NCBI RefSeq assembly: GCF_016545825.1
Contig: NC_052613.1
Span: 50,574,112 to 50,638,111, forward strand
Length of the DNA: 64,000 nt
DNA from: Eucalyptus grandis
Taxonomy: Eukaryota > Streptophyta > Magnoliopsida > Myrtales > Myrtaceae
Direction: 5' to 3'
Shown here: piece by piece, positions 1 to 10,362 of the stretch
Layout: each line of letters begins with the position of its first letter
Numbering within the stretch: the stretch's first letter is position 1
Position numbers and translations under genes: made by a program
The notes under the pieces: model-generated
Database searches by the model: none
Told to the model about the DNA's origin: nothing
The model's input: only the letters and a program-made list of their open reading frames with translations

Positions 1-799
1 GGAACAGAGTACACGTTGCTAGTAGCTAGCAGCCCCGTGCTTATGTTCTTATTGTGCATTGAGGAGAGGTTTTCTGCTCCTAAAGTAAAAATAAGAGAAG
101 GAATCATGGTTGAGTTTACCATACTTGTTCTTGTTGTCCCTACAATTTGTAAGTTGGTAGAGTTGCTGAGTGTACTGATCCCAAATGAAACTCTGTAGAG
201 GATTATCTTGTTCAACCGATCTATGATGTTTAGATCATTAAGTCGGACTTGCTGATGCTAATTTTCTGAATTTTGCTGATCGCGTAAAAAACCTTGTCCC
301 TTTCCATGTCATGATACAAATGCCATGCTTGGTTTGGACAATGTAGTAAGCCCATGAGATGATGATGATGAATGAAATAGTCATTTCACCGAGTCAGTTC
401 ACTGTTCGAGATTGACGTGCATGAATCGGTAGGAACATCATAATGAAACATCATTTTTCATCATCCTGTTTTGCAACACGACGGCAATGGTGGTAGGGAT
501 TAGCGGTGGAGGAGTTTTTTTATTTTATTTTTTTTTTTTTGGGGGGCAACTGGAAGTGGCCATATGTGAGGTTTGTTTTCATGGTTGTGGATGATTGATT
601 GGCTCAAAGTTCAATGAAATTATCATGAGGAAGACTACTCTTTCGAAAGAAATCAGTGGGTCACGGTTTATGTATTTTTCACATCCATGACAGTGTTTCT
701 TATCTTACTTGAGAGAATACTTCTCCGATAATAGTGCCCTGATGCAAGGGAAAGTTGCCACGTGACATCAGCAGTGGAATCAAAGTGATTTAACATCAG
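1..799. other. Unassigned left-edge DNA
   Basis: I recognise no gene here. The only open frames are short, up to about 60 codons, with no family resemblance. A T-rich tract followed by a G run lies near 518-546. The segment could hold the end of a gene lying to the left of the window, but nothing in the sequence proves that. Confidence 0.4.
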
Positions 800-1049
800 T
801 TGTTGTATGTCATCAACAATCTCAATAATTCTTGGGCACCATGGATTGAAGCAGTCGCCATCTCAGCTTTAATATTACTTGTATTCGAAGGAGCTTATTC
901 TTCTTACCGACAATCCTTGCCCGCTGTCTTTAACTCGCCATCTGAATTCCTGGTCCTAATCTTCCAATTGCTGCACAAATACCAATGTGATTTGCTCGTT
1001 GCGAAATCTCTGGAGCATCCAGGATCCTCCCCATTGTCGTTTGTCTATG

Positions 1050-1290
1050 TCACCACAAGGGGAGGAATCCTGAAATTCCGAGCATCCACTGCCTCTTTAA
1101 GATAACTTGTCCGCGTCTTTTATCAGCCGCGCTTTCCTCTACGGCTCCGAACATCATCTTCATTGTATCCTTGCCTGACTGTCTTGTTGTATTCTTTGTC
1201 GTGAGAGAGCAAGAAAGAAACATTAATTCCATCAATGCTTCGGACAAATTTGGCCAATTCTGGTCTTCGGAACCCAGCGTGGCCACTAGC
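1050..1290 (-). pseudogene. Degraded coding-like patch A
   Basis: The minus strand has a 78-codon open frame here with no family I can name. It matches, at DNA level with small gaps, a second patch at about 7400-7550: both contain a 'catcatcttcatt' block followed by related sequence through the 'ccattaat/ccatcaat' region. Two independent, diverged copies suggest decayed remnants of one coding family or of an unlisted repeat. No complete gene structure is visible around either copy. Confidence 0.3.
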
Positions 1291-2015
1291 CGAAAAGGAA
1301 CTTCACTGTGACCAAAGGATACGAACGGAAGTCTGATTATTAATTTGGACTCTCTTTAGACTCCCATCCGTCAATGAGTGTCTGTCAAATTTTGAAATGG
1401 AAAACCTTGTGAGGAATTACCTTCAAAACATAGCGCCGGCACTATCATAAAAAATAATCATTTTCATGCCAGTACTACAAAAGAAATGGGTTGGAACGGC
1501 AACTTGATTTATAAAGCTATAATTTTCTACTTGATGTGCATGTTAAGTAGAAAGTGACATCCAGATCCTAATGTCGAATCCTAGGTCCATTGTCGCTTGA
1601 AGATACTGTATTCTCATGATCTTGTTCTTCCAAGAATATCATTTTGTACCCGGGCAATGTTTTTCGTGTGTATTCTTCACTTACTCTTACATAAATTAGT
1701 ACAACCAATGTGTTTGTCGCAGAAGGAACGGAAACTTTCGAAAACTATGCTTGGAAGGTGGGGAAAGAAGCTTATCACAGCCTTACATGGCATGAACTGA
1801 CAAGACTTACATCGGAACTTAGCGATATGGGCTTAGCCAAATGCTTCACGACAATAACAATAGTTTTGAAAGACTTTCGAGGAGACAGGAGGAAAGAGAG
1901 AACACGTCCAAAGAACACAAAAACCAAACCGCAACGCATGCTGTAATTTAAAGCAAAAGTGAACCAAAACGTGATGGAAACCGTTTAGGTGATGCCGAAA
2001 AAATAAAATGGATAT

Positions 2016-2995
2016 GTTCAATAGAAATCCTAAAACTTCTCACCAAAGTATAATTGATTGAGTCATAAAACTTATAAAAAGTGCAATAATTCCTAAAACT
2101 TGTCAAACTAGTTAAATCGAGTCATTCCATTAATTCCATCCAATTTGATTAAAGGAAAATGCCGACATGATTTTTTTAAGTTATTTTTCTCTTATGTGGT
2201 GATGACGTGGCTCAATCATAAAATATAAGATGTTTAGTCATTTTGATCTAAATCTAATTTTTAATACTAATTTTATTTTAAAAAATAAGCTAAATTCAAA
2301 AATTAAAAAAATAATAAAGAGTTAGGTTGGTAGGACTACAAGCACTCACCTCCGCCCCCACCATCTCTGGGAGGGGCTAGCAAGGGTGGGGTGAGCCGAC
2401 GGGGGTCACCATGGCTTGACCGGGGGTCGGTGACCCTCGGCGACGACAAGCGAGGGCCTACTAGCCCTCACCCATTCTAGGCGAGGGTGGCAGCCCTCCC
2501 CCAACCCTGGCCTAGATTAGGCTACGGTCCAACAACCCTTGACTCTCGCCCAGGTCTGCATGAGGGCTGACGACCCTTGTTTGATTTGGGCAATGGTCGA
2601 GGGAGGGCTGCAACCCTCACCAGCCCCTCTTGGTGATGGTGAGGCGGCTGTGGCGATAACGAGGGCTTGCAGCCCTACTTGCTTGACTTCTCCTTGTTTT
2701 TGTTTTTTTTTTTTTTTTTGAAAATTTAATTAAAATAAAATTAGTATTAAAAATCTGATTTAAACGAAAACAACGTTGTTTTAGTCTTATATTTTATGAT
2801 TTAGCCACATCATCATCACGTAAGAGAGAGATAATATTTTTTTTAAAAGCCACTTCAACATTTTTTAGTTAGTCAAATTGGATGAAGTTAACGAAATAAC
2901 TCAATTTAACCAATTTGATAAGTTTTAGAATTTGGTTGCACTAATTATAAGTTTTAGAACTCAATTACATTTTTTTTTAGAAGTCTTAGAACTTC
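2016..2995. mobile_element. Long inverted-repeat MITE-like element
   Basis: The two ends are imperfect inverted copies of each other over roughly 200 bp each. The left end starts near 'ttcaatagaaatcctaaaac' and the right end reads 'gaagtcttagaacttctatt'. The arms share an inverted block around 'aaaatataagatgtttagtc' and 'cttatattttatgatttagc'. The interior (about 2340-2700) is GC-rich with repeated 'gaggg' and 'agccctcacc' motifs and has no transposase. This is a non-autonomous terminal-inverted-repeat element. I could not define a clean target duplication, so the superfamily is left open. Confidence 0.7.
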
Positions 2996-3814
2996 TATTG
3001 AATATATTCCAAAAAAAAAACACGCACACACAAACAAGCAAGATGATCTACAAGACCTAGAACGAAGCTTAGACGCCGGATGTGCCGCCCTTGAATGATC
3101 TTTGACAGCGAGCTTTCGGCCTGTTCTTGGACTCAGATTTGACCCCAAAGCGAGCCTGAACCATCCTGACATGTTCACAAGTCTTCAAAAACCAATCAAG
3201 GGCCGGCGTGGGACGCGCGGCACGGGCCAACAATGCTGGACAGCGGCTGGACGCCGGTTTTCTAGCTTGCTCCGAATTCAAAGACGGGCATGAACGTATA
3301 TACAAGATGCTTGATTATCTTCATGATAAGTATGAACGCAATTATCGATTAAAACAATACAAACTAATTCTCATCTAGAACGGAATATATGAACAAACTG
3401 TCCACATTGCAATAAAATAAAACAGCGCAAGCTATGAAATCAACCAAAACATATTTATAAAAGCAATAAATTCAAAGCCGAACGCCAAGCGAATCAATTC
3501 AGATCGCACCGTCTTCAAGACGAGTCGCCACGTGTTTTTGGCGCGGTTGGAACGCACTTGGGGAACAAAAAATTGGACAAAATCAAAGGAAAACATCAGC
3601 GGGCCTATGCATTTGAATTAATCCAAGAATTGGAGATAAAGTCAGTGATTTTTACTTTCAAAACACCACGAAAGTGGGCAGAAACTTCTTCAAAGATCAG
3701 CTTCCACCTTTGGGTCGATCACTTTTCCTCCTCAGCCGAATTGGTCCTTGGTTTCTTTGTCCTCACGTTCAGCCACACAACTAAACACAATTTTGCCTAC
3801 AGCGAATTTTCAGG
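2996..3814. other. Unassigned intergenic DNA
   Basis: Several short overlapping open frames occur on both strands, none resembling a known protein and none with a credible gene structure. I see no RNA gene or clear transposon end here. Confidence 0.35.
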
Positions 3815-4265
3815 ATAATTACCAAGAAAAAATTATATTTATTATACATATGACTATATAATCTAAACTTTTTAACTTGACCAAAGTAATTAAAAACATA
3901 TTGACGATTTACTAATGTAGTTATTTCGGTTAATTTTGACCGAAAATTACTAATGAAGACATGGCACATCTTAAATAAAACAGTCAAAACTAACGTTGAT
4001 AATTTTTTTATCTAAATTTTTTCTTTTTTCCCTTTTTCATTTTTATATTTTGAAAAAATATATATTTTTAAATGTAAAAACTATTAGCGTTGATCATGCC
4101 ATATATAACGATTGGCATCTATGTTAGTCAATGTTGCTAAAATTTGCTGAAATGATTGTATTGAGAAATCATGAAAATGTTTAAGACTAAATTAGCTAAA
4201 TAAAAAACTTGAGAATTGAATTGACAAATGTATAATAGGTTTGAGACTTTTTTTTAAAATAATTT
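3815..4265. mobile_element. Possible relict MITE
   Basis: This AT-rich segment has phrases typical of the common plant inverted-repeat MITEs seen elsewhere in the window: 'ttaattttgaccgaaaatta' on the left and 'ttgaattgacaaatgtataa' towards the right end. The arms are too diverged to align with confidence by eye, and I found no target duplication. Confidence 0.3.
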
Positions 4266-4863
4266 TGTGGTGATGTTTCCACAACCGATTCTTCAAGCAG
4301 CTCCACAATAATTCCACGTTTGTTGCAATTTTGTCTTCTCTTCTTATCCCCAGCTCGGTCGTTTTTCCTTCCTATCTCGAGCTGTCAGCCGATTCTCTAT
4401 AAAAAGAAATTGTTGGTCAGATAATCCCCACCTTCCATTGACGTGGCTCCTATTCGAATCGTTCCGGATATGTCGCGTATTTATCTTCAAAAAGATATGC
4501 AAATACATCCTCTTCTATCATGGCCAAAACTCCATATTAAGATTCAACCGAAGATAGGACCTCAAAATTCAGCCATTTTATCCTCAAACTTTGGATTATG
4601 ACCATTTCGACCACCTCCCGCAAACTCGGTGTCCTAACCAGTTCCCAACAATATGATCAACTCCCACAATCTTGGAGTTCTGTTATGTCCAATCCCACGT
4701 TCATGGAGTCGAAGCCAATCCCGCAATCTTGGGGTTGCAACCGAAATTATGTTCGAATGACTTGCAATCTTTGGCCGATGAAAGGGTAAAGGAAAGAGTA
4801 GCTGAAATTTCCATAGAGACCCGACTCAAGTGGGAATGATCCTGAAAATTCAAATGAGTTTAA
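4266..4863. other. Unassigned intergenic DNA
   Basis: A short open frame (4598-4789) contains degenerate repeats of a 'cccacaatcttggagtt'-like phrase but resembles no protein family. Nothing else is recognised. Confidence 0.35.
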
Positions 4864-5130
4864 GGGTGCGTTTGGGAACGCTTTTGGGAAAAGTCCTTAG
4901 CAAAATGCAAAGACCTTTGAGTTTAATGTATTTTCCAAAATGCAAAGTGTGTTTGGTAAAATTGTAGTTTGAAAGCCCATTTGAAGTATCTTTGTGCAAA
5001 ATGGTGTTTGGAGGAATTATATTTGCAAAGTGCTTTGGTGATAAAAAAAAATTATCAAAAGAAAAATAAATAAAAAATTGACCGGAAGGGCAGATGGCCG
5101 AGAAGGGCAAGTGGCCGCCGGACGTCCACT

Positions 5131-5290
5131 GAAGACCACCGGCGAGGGTCGCCGGACGTCGAGCGACCATTGAAGACCATCGGCGAGGTCGCGGACGTCG
5201 GGCGACCACCGAAGACCATCACGGAGGGTCGCCGGACGTCGGGCGAACACCGAAAACCATCGGCGAGGGTCTCGGACGTCGGGCGACCCC
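5131..5290. repeat. Four-copy ~40-bp minisatellite
   Basis: Copies begin at 5131, 5172, 5211 and 5252, each opening with 'gaagaccatc' or a close variant and containing 'cggacgtcgggcgac'. Spacings are 41, 39 and 41 bp. A second, looser repetition of 'gatctgggtcgcggcg' follows at about 5340-5400. The array lies wholly inside the MITE. Confidence 0.75.
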
Positions 5291-5781
5291 GCCGCGACCC
5301 GGATGCGGGGCGGCGAGGTCCCCGCGACCTTGCGGCCCCGGATCTGGGTCGCGGCGGGTCACGCGACCGCGCCGCCCCGATCTGGGTCGCGGCGAGGTCG
5401 CGCGACCTTCGGCAACCGCCGTGACCAAGATCTCGGGGCGGCGAGGTCGCGAGAGGACCTCGCCGCCCTCGGATGCGGGTCGTGGCAAGGTCGGCGACCC
5501 AAACCTCGCCGCGACCCACGATCGCCGCGACCCACGGCGATCGCGCGACCCCGGGGGCGGCGGTCACACCACTCCCGGCGACGGTCGCCCGGCCACCGCA
5601 ACCATGCCGAGCCGTCGGCGGCCACTCACTCACGGCTTCGAGGAACACATCGTTGGCCTTCAACGGAGAAGAAGATGAACAAGTGCAACAACGAGGGCAA
5701 AACCGGAAAAATCGAGAGTAGCTGAGGATATTTTTGGAAGAAAATAAAAAAAGTGAACAGTGTCACTTGTATGCCGAGAAA

Positions 5782-5825
5782 GCTGAAAGCCCAAGGCACC
5801 CCTTCACCTGCCTTGGGCTTTCAGC
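5782..5825. repeat. 17-bp perfect hairpin inside MITE
   Basis: GCTGAAAGCCCAAGGCA (5782-5798) is followed, after a 10-nt spacer, by its exact reverse complement (5809-5825). It could fold in a transcript from either strand. No gene function is implied. Confidence 0.75.
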
Positions 5826-6116
5826 CTTGGGGAGGTCAGCATTTCTTCAAGGCAGGTGTAAAATTTTTTCCCAAACACCCAATATTTGGGCAAATGGGCT
5901 TTGAGTACCCAAAGGTACTTGGCAAAGCTGGTGCCAAACGCACCCTAAGACCCCCTCACCTTTGAATTCTGGCTCATCTTGTGTGTCGGGCCACCTATCA
6001 AGTTAATTTAGATGAAATTAGTAGTAGGACCCATGTTTCGTTCTGTGTGAGCACGTTGTTCCTAATTTTGAATATCCAATATCTAAATGCAGTAAGACAC
6101 GTGAATGTGAGACTAA

Positions 6117-7013
6117 GGCTGCGTTTGGTAGTCGCGATAAAATTCAGGATATGATATGATTAATCCTATCCTATGTTTGGTGCTTACTCAGGATAGGATA
6201 AAGTTGGATATAAGGAGGAGGTGGGATAAAGGTTGATAGGATTTCTAATGTCCATTATAGGAAAATTATTTTTCTCGAATAACAAACATATTAAATTAAC
6301 AAAATTAAATTATATTTCAATATAAATAATATTTGAATTATAATTTAAGAAATTAAAAAAATTATTTTTAATTAATTATATTTTAATTTATATATTCAAC
6401 TTTAATTCTATCTTATAATAAAAAATCAATCTATAAATTAAATATTTACATTTATTATATTTTTGGTATTTTTGTATTTTAGGTATGTTAGTACAATTTA
6501 CTATTTGATAAAATTTTATTAAAGAATGATGAAAGGGGAAAAAAGAAATAATAAAGAAAATAACATAAAAAAGAGGAAACAATAAAAATAAATTAAGGAA
6601 TAATGTTACAAAGATTTTCACTATCTTCGTTTATAAACATTTATGTTCATTACCATCGAAATATAAAGCCCCCGCGATCCTCGTCATTTCAAAACCCGGG
6701 GAGGCGCTAGGTGTATTAAGTGTGACTCGGGGTGGTGGGTCCTCCCGCTTAAGTGTCACCCGGAGGTTTACGGCGCGGCTTGTCGGCTGCAAGTTGGTTC
6801 CTTCGGCAAAAAAAAAAAAAAAAAAAACATTTATGTTCATTTATAATTATATGCCGCTTATATAAAAAAATGTACATGATATGATGTGAACAAATACGAT
6901 TTTAATACTGCGATTCACTAAACAATAGACGGGATATAAAAAAATCTCATGATTTCATATCCTATCCTATCCAGTCTTATCCCGATTAGAAATTTGGATG
7001 ACCAAACGTAGCC
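6117..7013. mobile_element. PIF/Harbinger-type MITE
   Basis: Inverted ends GGCTGCGTTTGGT and ACCAAACGTAGCC (one mismatch when inverted) are flanked by TAA at 6114-6116 and 7014-7016. Subterminal 'tcctatcctatg' and 'atatcctatcctatccag' blocks are also inverted to each other. The interior is very AT-rich and non-coding. A separate retroelement has inserted into it (6652-6824). Confidence 0.8.
6652..6824 (+). mobile_element. SINE-like retroelement with poly-A tail
   Basis: A GC-rich body of about 155 bp ends in a run of about 18 A and is bracketed by a direct repeat AACATTTATGTTCATT (left copy about 6636-6651, right copy about 6826-6841). The poly-A end plus a 16-bp target duplication are signs of LINE-driven target-primed reverse transcription. 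I could not identify convincing pol III A and B boxes, so it could be a SINE or another short retrotransposed RNA. It is nested inside the surrounding MITE and therefore younger than it. Confidence 0.7.
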
Positions 7014-7329
7014 TAAGGGGTTGAATTCTATTGATATCGACGAGTTCAATCCTTGTTTTCCTACGAAATAAATGAAAAGGTTCTCGAGTGAAAGTTTAGA
7101 TGACGATGACATGTTTATGCCATTTGTGATTTGGCGATTCTTTTGTTTTGCTTAAAGCTTGAATAAGAAGAGCATTAGATGAGAACTTTTAGTAGGATTA
7201 GAAGAAGGTGACTTAAGTTCTTGTTATTCCATCAAGCCATTTTTCTCTCTTTTAACGAAATTATGTAGAATTAGAATTGATTATAGTGAGAAAGAGATAT
7301 TTCCGCAGCTCATTTAGCTTCGGAACAGG

Positions 7330-7560
7330 TTTTTTCTCCCTTAAGTGATCAAAGTGACCTTGAAGCTTAAGTTAACAGATCGCTTGAACCAATCTAATCC
7401 TCCTCTCACGATAGAGCTTTCCTTCATCATTCTAGCATCATCTTCATTATATTCTTACTTGACGTCGCGTGTCTTTGTCATTGACGGCAAGAAACAGGAT
7501 CAACCCCATTAATACTTTCAACCAAATTAGCCATGGATTAATAGATAAGCAAAGTCTTAA
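7330..7560 (-). pseudogene. Degraded coding-like patch B
   Basis: This is the second, more damaged copy of the sequence at 1050-1290. Read on the minus strand it has several in-frame stops, so it is not a working exon. The resemblance is clearest over 7418-7545, where 'agcatcatcttcattatatt' corresponds to 'gaacatcatcttcattgtat' in patch A. The parent family is not recognised. Confidence 0.3.
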
Positions 7561-7988
7561 AAAAAGCCTTAAGTGAACCCATTCTTTTTTACCAAAAAAA
7601 AAAAACCCATTCTTTTAAAAATGGCCTAGGATTGATTTTGTTTCATAATAAGGACCCGAAGTGGGGGTCATTTTTTCAAAGGAGAGCCCGTATCATGTAT
7701 GTTTTAGCTTAGATAATTCAAGAACTACAAGGTGTTTAATGATTCTCAATTCATTGGAAAGATGGAATATCAAAGGGCGTTGTCTTTTCTATCTAGAGTA
7801 AATAACTTCATGAAATGTGCTTTTCCTTTTTAAATTTTTCCCAATTTTTGAATATCACATTATCCTCATGTCTCAAGACGGCAATAGCTATTTGATTAGT
7901 AATAAAATGACCAATGCTAGCAATTTCCCCGGACAATGGGATTAGCCACAAAGACTAAAATCTCCTTTAGTTATCCAAAGGCAATTTA

Positions 7989-8630
7989 GGCTGCGCATGG
8001 TAACCTTCCCCGGCCCAAGAATTTCTATTCTTTTGTTCCCCTAACAAAAAAAGAATAGAAACCCATTTGATAACAAAGAAGTTAGTTTTTGTTACGGAAC
8101 AAAAAGTTAGCCTGAGAATGGTTTTGGAATAGAAATGAGAAGTAAAAAAGTTGCTTCTTGTTCCGGAATAAGTTTCAAATAAGTGATTTTTTTATTATAT
8201 TTTATTCATCTCTTGCTACCGCCGCCGACCACCGCCCCATGTTGTCGCTAGTCGCCGCCGTCGCCATCGCCGGTCGCCGGTCGCCGCTGGTCCCACGGCC
8301 GACGGCCGGTGGTCGTCGCTGACCGATGGGTTGGGCCGGGCGGTGGCAGCGGACGTGCGGCAACGGCGGTGGCCGGCGGGTGTGCAACGACGGCGGCGAC
8401 GGCCGGCGGTGGCGATCCGGCGGCAAGAATAAAAAATGAATAAATATAAAAGAGAAATTGTTGCGTTACCAAACGCATTTCTATTCTTTTTCTATTTCAA
8501 AAGTAGAAATTTTGTGTAGTTACCAAACGGGTTCTTTTACTCAGAAATTGTTCCCCGGAATAGAAATAGAAAAGAATTATTTCTGAAAAAAAAACTTTTC
8601 CCTAGCCGAGAAGTATTGTCATGCGCAGCC
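7989..8630. mobile_element. PIF/Harbinger-type MITE
   Basis: Inverted ends GGCTGCGCATGG and CATGCGCAGCC are flanked by TTA (7986-7988 and 8631-8633). Subterminal 'aagaatttctattctttt' and 'aatagaaatagaaaagaatt' blocks are also inverted. The centre (8215-8425) is a CG-rich 'gccgccg' block without a real gene. The similar but more diverged MITE at 31342-31909 shares the 'gtttcc/ttgttcc' and 'gaatagaaat' subterminal style. Confidence 0.8.
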
Positions 8631-8802
8631 TTAGTAGGACGATTCTGTAAATTACAACAAAGTACATGGAAAATTGTAATCCTATGAAAAGAAGTATCAA
8701 ATCTATGGCTAACAATTCCAAGCCGTTTTATTCCGAATTAAATCCTAAAAAATACATTGTCGAGAAACAAATCATCATATATTTCCAAACAAGGTGAGTA
8801 AA

Positions 8803-9372
8803 TTAAAAAAAGCTAGGTATGAACAATATCGGGTACGTGAACAGTGAAGAAGCATAAAGATCCAACAACGACTCTCCATACGGGCTCGTGCAGCCGGTCC
8901 AACCCATGACGAGGGAAATCTTGTCGATCTCGTCATGGCCGATCGTAATGGTGAGACCGCAATCGGGCGAAGTTGATTCGAGCCTTCCAAAAGACTTCTT
9001 TCGCGACTTTGACCGTGACTTCATTGGGTAGCGATCGTGCATCCTATTTGGCGACGCGGTAAGAGGGAAATTCCTCCTAATACGATGATGATTACGCAAG
9101 ACATCGACGCAACACCCCTGCTGACCAAAAAAGAAGAATCGGGAAGGAGGAGAGGAAAGAACGGAGCAGCGAGGGCTGCCGTGTCCGACCCATCTCGTGA
9201 CCGTTGGGGGACCGAGACGCAGAACCTCGTACGTCGACAGCAGAGGCGTTCGACGATCTCCATCCCCAATTGGGCTCTTGTCGGATCGCGGGGAGCCTCG
9301 TACATCTTCACTGTAGTAATGCTTTTTGAGTGCACGATTCGAAAATACCAGTAGCATGTGGTGGAGACGCAA
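8803..9372 (-). other. Unassigned 189-codon open frame
   Basis: This is a fairly long open frame on the minus strand, divergent from the RING-CH gene. I recognise no domain: it has a short K/R/S-rich stretch and no signal peptide. Other frames over the same DNA are also open for about 100 codons on both strands, which points to low stop-codon density rather than coding. It could be an exon of an unknown gene, but it is equally plausible as chance. Confidence 0.2.
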
Positions 9373-9889
9373 TCGTGGGAATCCGAAGAGTCGTCGAGCG
9401 ATTTGATTTGAATTTCCTATCTTTTTTTCTTCTTTTTTTTAGGGTGGCGATGAGATCGAGGTGGTGTATTTAAACTCATAAAGATGGGAGACAAGATCGA
9501 ATAGAAAAGGAAAATTGGAAAAAAGAAGAAGAAGAAGGAGAAGAAAAAGTGTACTTTAAAAGCAAAAACAAGAATGTAGTGACAGACAGGTGTGAAGGGA
9601 AGATGGGGGTGGGAAAAAGCAGCATATTCACGATAGCGAACCCCAACGACGCGGTTCTACCGGAACCCGAGAAGGCGAGGCGGTCAAGTAAAAACACAAA
9701 ACCAAAACAAAAACAGTGGAAGCGCGCCGTGAGGGGACGGCAATCGTGAAAGGACGCAAATGCCCTCCTCCGCTCCCCTCCCTTCCCCGAGATTCAACGG
9801 GAGCCGTTGGAGGTGGAGTGGGACGGACGTCACCGAACACGTAAGCGCCTGTTTTGACGGTGTCTCCGTCTTCTTCCCCCCAAAAAAAA

Positions 9890-10362
9890 TAAGAGCTCTC
9901 TCTCTCTCTCTCTAAATTTCCGCAGTAATTTGGGAGTGTTGCAATCTCTCTTCTTCGCTGTTCAATCTCTCTCTCTCTCTTTCTCTTTCTCTCGAAGGAA
10001 AGCGCGTCGTCCATCCCCACCCGCTCGGGCAAAAAAAAAAGAAAAAAAAATCTAAAAATCTACTTTGCGCGGCCGAAGCAACCACCACCGTCCGCCCACC
10101 GATCTGCGCGGTAGGATTCCGATTCCCTCTCTCTCTCTCTTTCTCTCTCTATATTCCTCTTCGTTTCGGTGTCAGTCTGTATTATCCGGATGCGAGATCG
10201 ATCGCCTGCTCTTCCCCGGCGATCTCTGGTTTTGATCTGCCCTTTACCCCCTTTTGGCGCTTCTCTTAGTTAGGTTTTCCCGTCGATTTGTGCGGTGGAA
10301 TGAGGGTTTTTTCTTTTTGTTCTTTTTTCCGTTTTTCGGTGTAGTTTGGTCTTTGGTGGAAG
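9890..10362 (+). promoter_or_regulatory. CT-rich leader/promoter of RING-CH gene
   Basis: Runs of CT dinucleotides (about 9897-9913, 9966-9992 and 10125-10150) precede the RING-CH start codon. CT microsatellites in core promoters and 5' leaders are common in plants. The transcription start cannot be read from the sequence. Confidence 0.45.

Larger units (their letters stand above)
4864..5945. mobile_element. PIF/Harbinger-type MITE, GC-rich interior
   Basis: The ends are perfect 12-bp inverted repeats (GGGTGCGTTTGG at the left, its complement at the right) flanked by TAA on both sides (4861-4863 and 5946-5948). A 3-bp TWA target duplication is the hallmark of PIF/Harbinger. The interior holds no transposase. 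It contains a CG-rich block (5085-5650) that keeps several frames open on both strands simply because it has few stop codons; these frames are not genes. It also carries a 40-bp minisatellite and a strong hairpin, listed separately. Confidence 0.8.

Noticed and set aside
5131..5290. Direct repeats considered as a CRISPR array
   Set aside because: Repeats are contiguous without unique spacers, imperfect, and in a plant transposon.
5055..5725. Overlapping Arg/Pro-rich open frames up to 202 codons on both strands
   Set aside because: They lie wholly inside a Harbinger-type MITE in CG-rich repeats with few stop codons. They resemble no protein family.
9037..9354. 105-codon plus-strand frame opposite the 189-codon minus-strand frame
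   Set aside because: Both strands are open over the same low-stop DNA; no domain or codon evidence favours this one.
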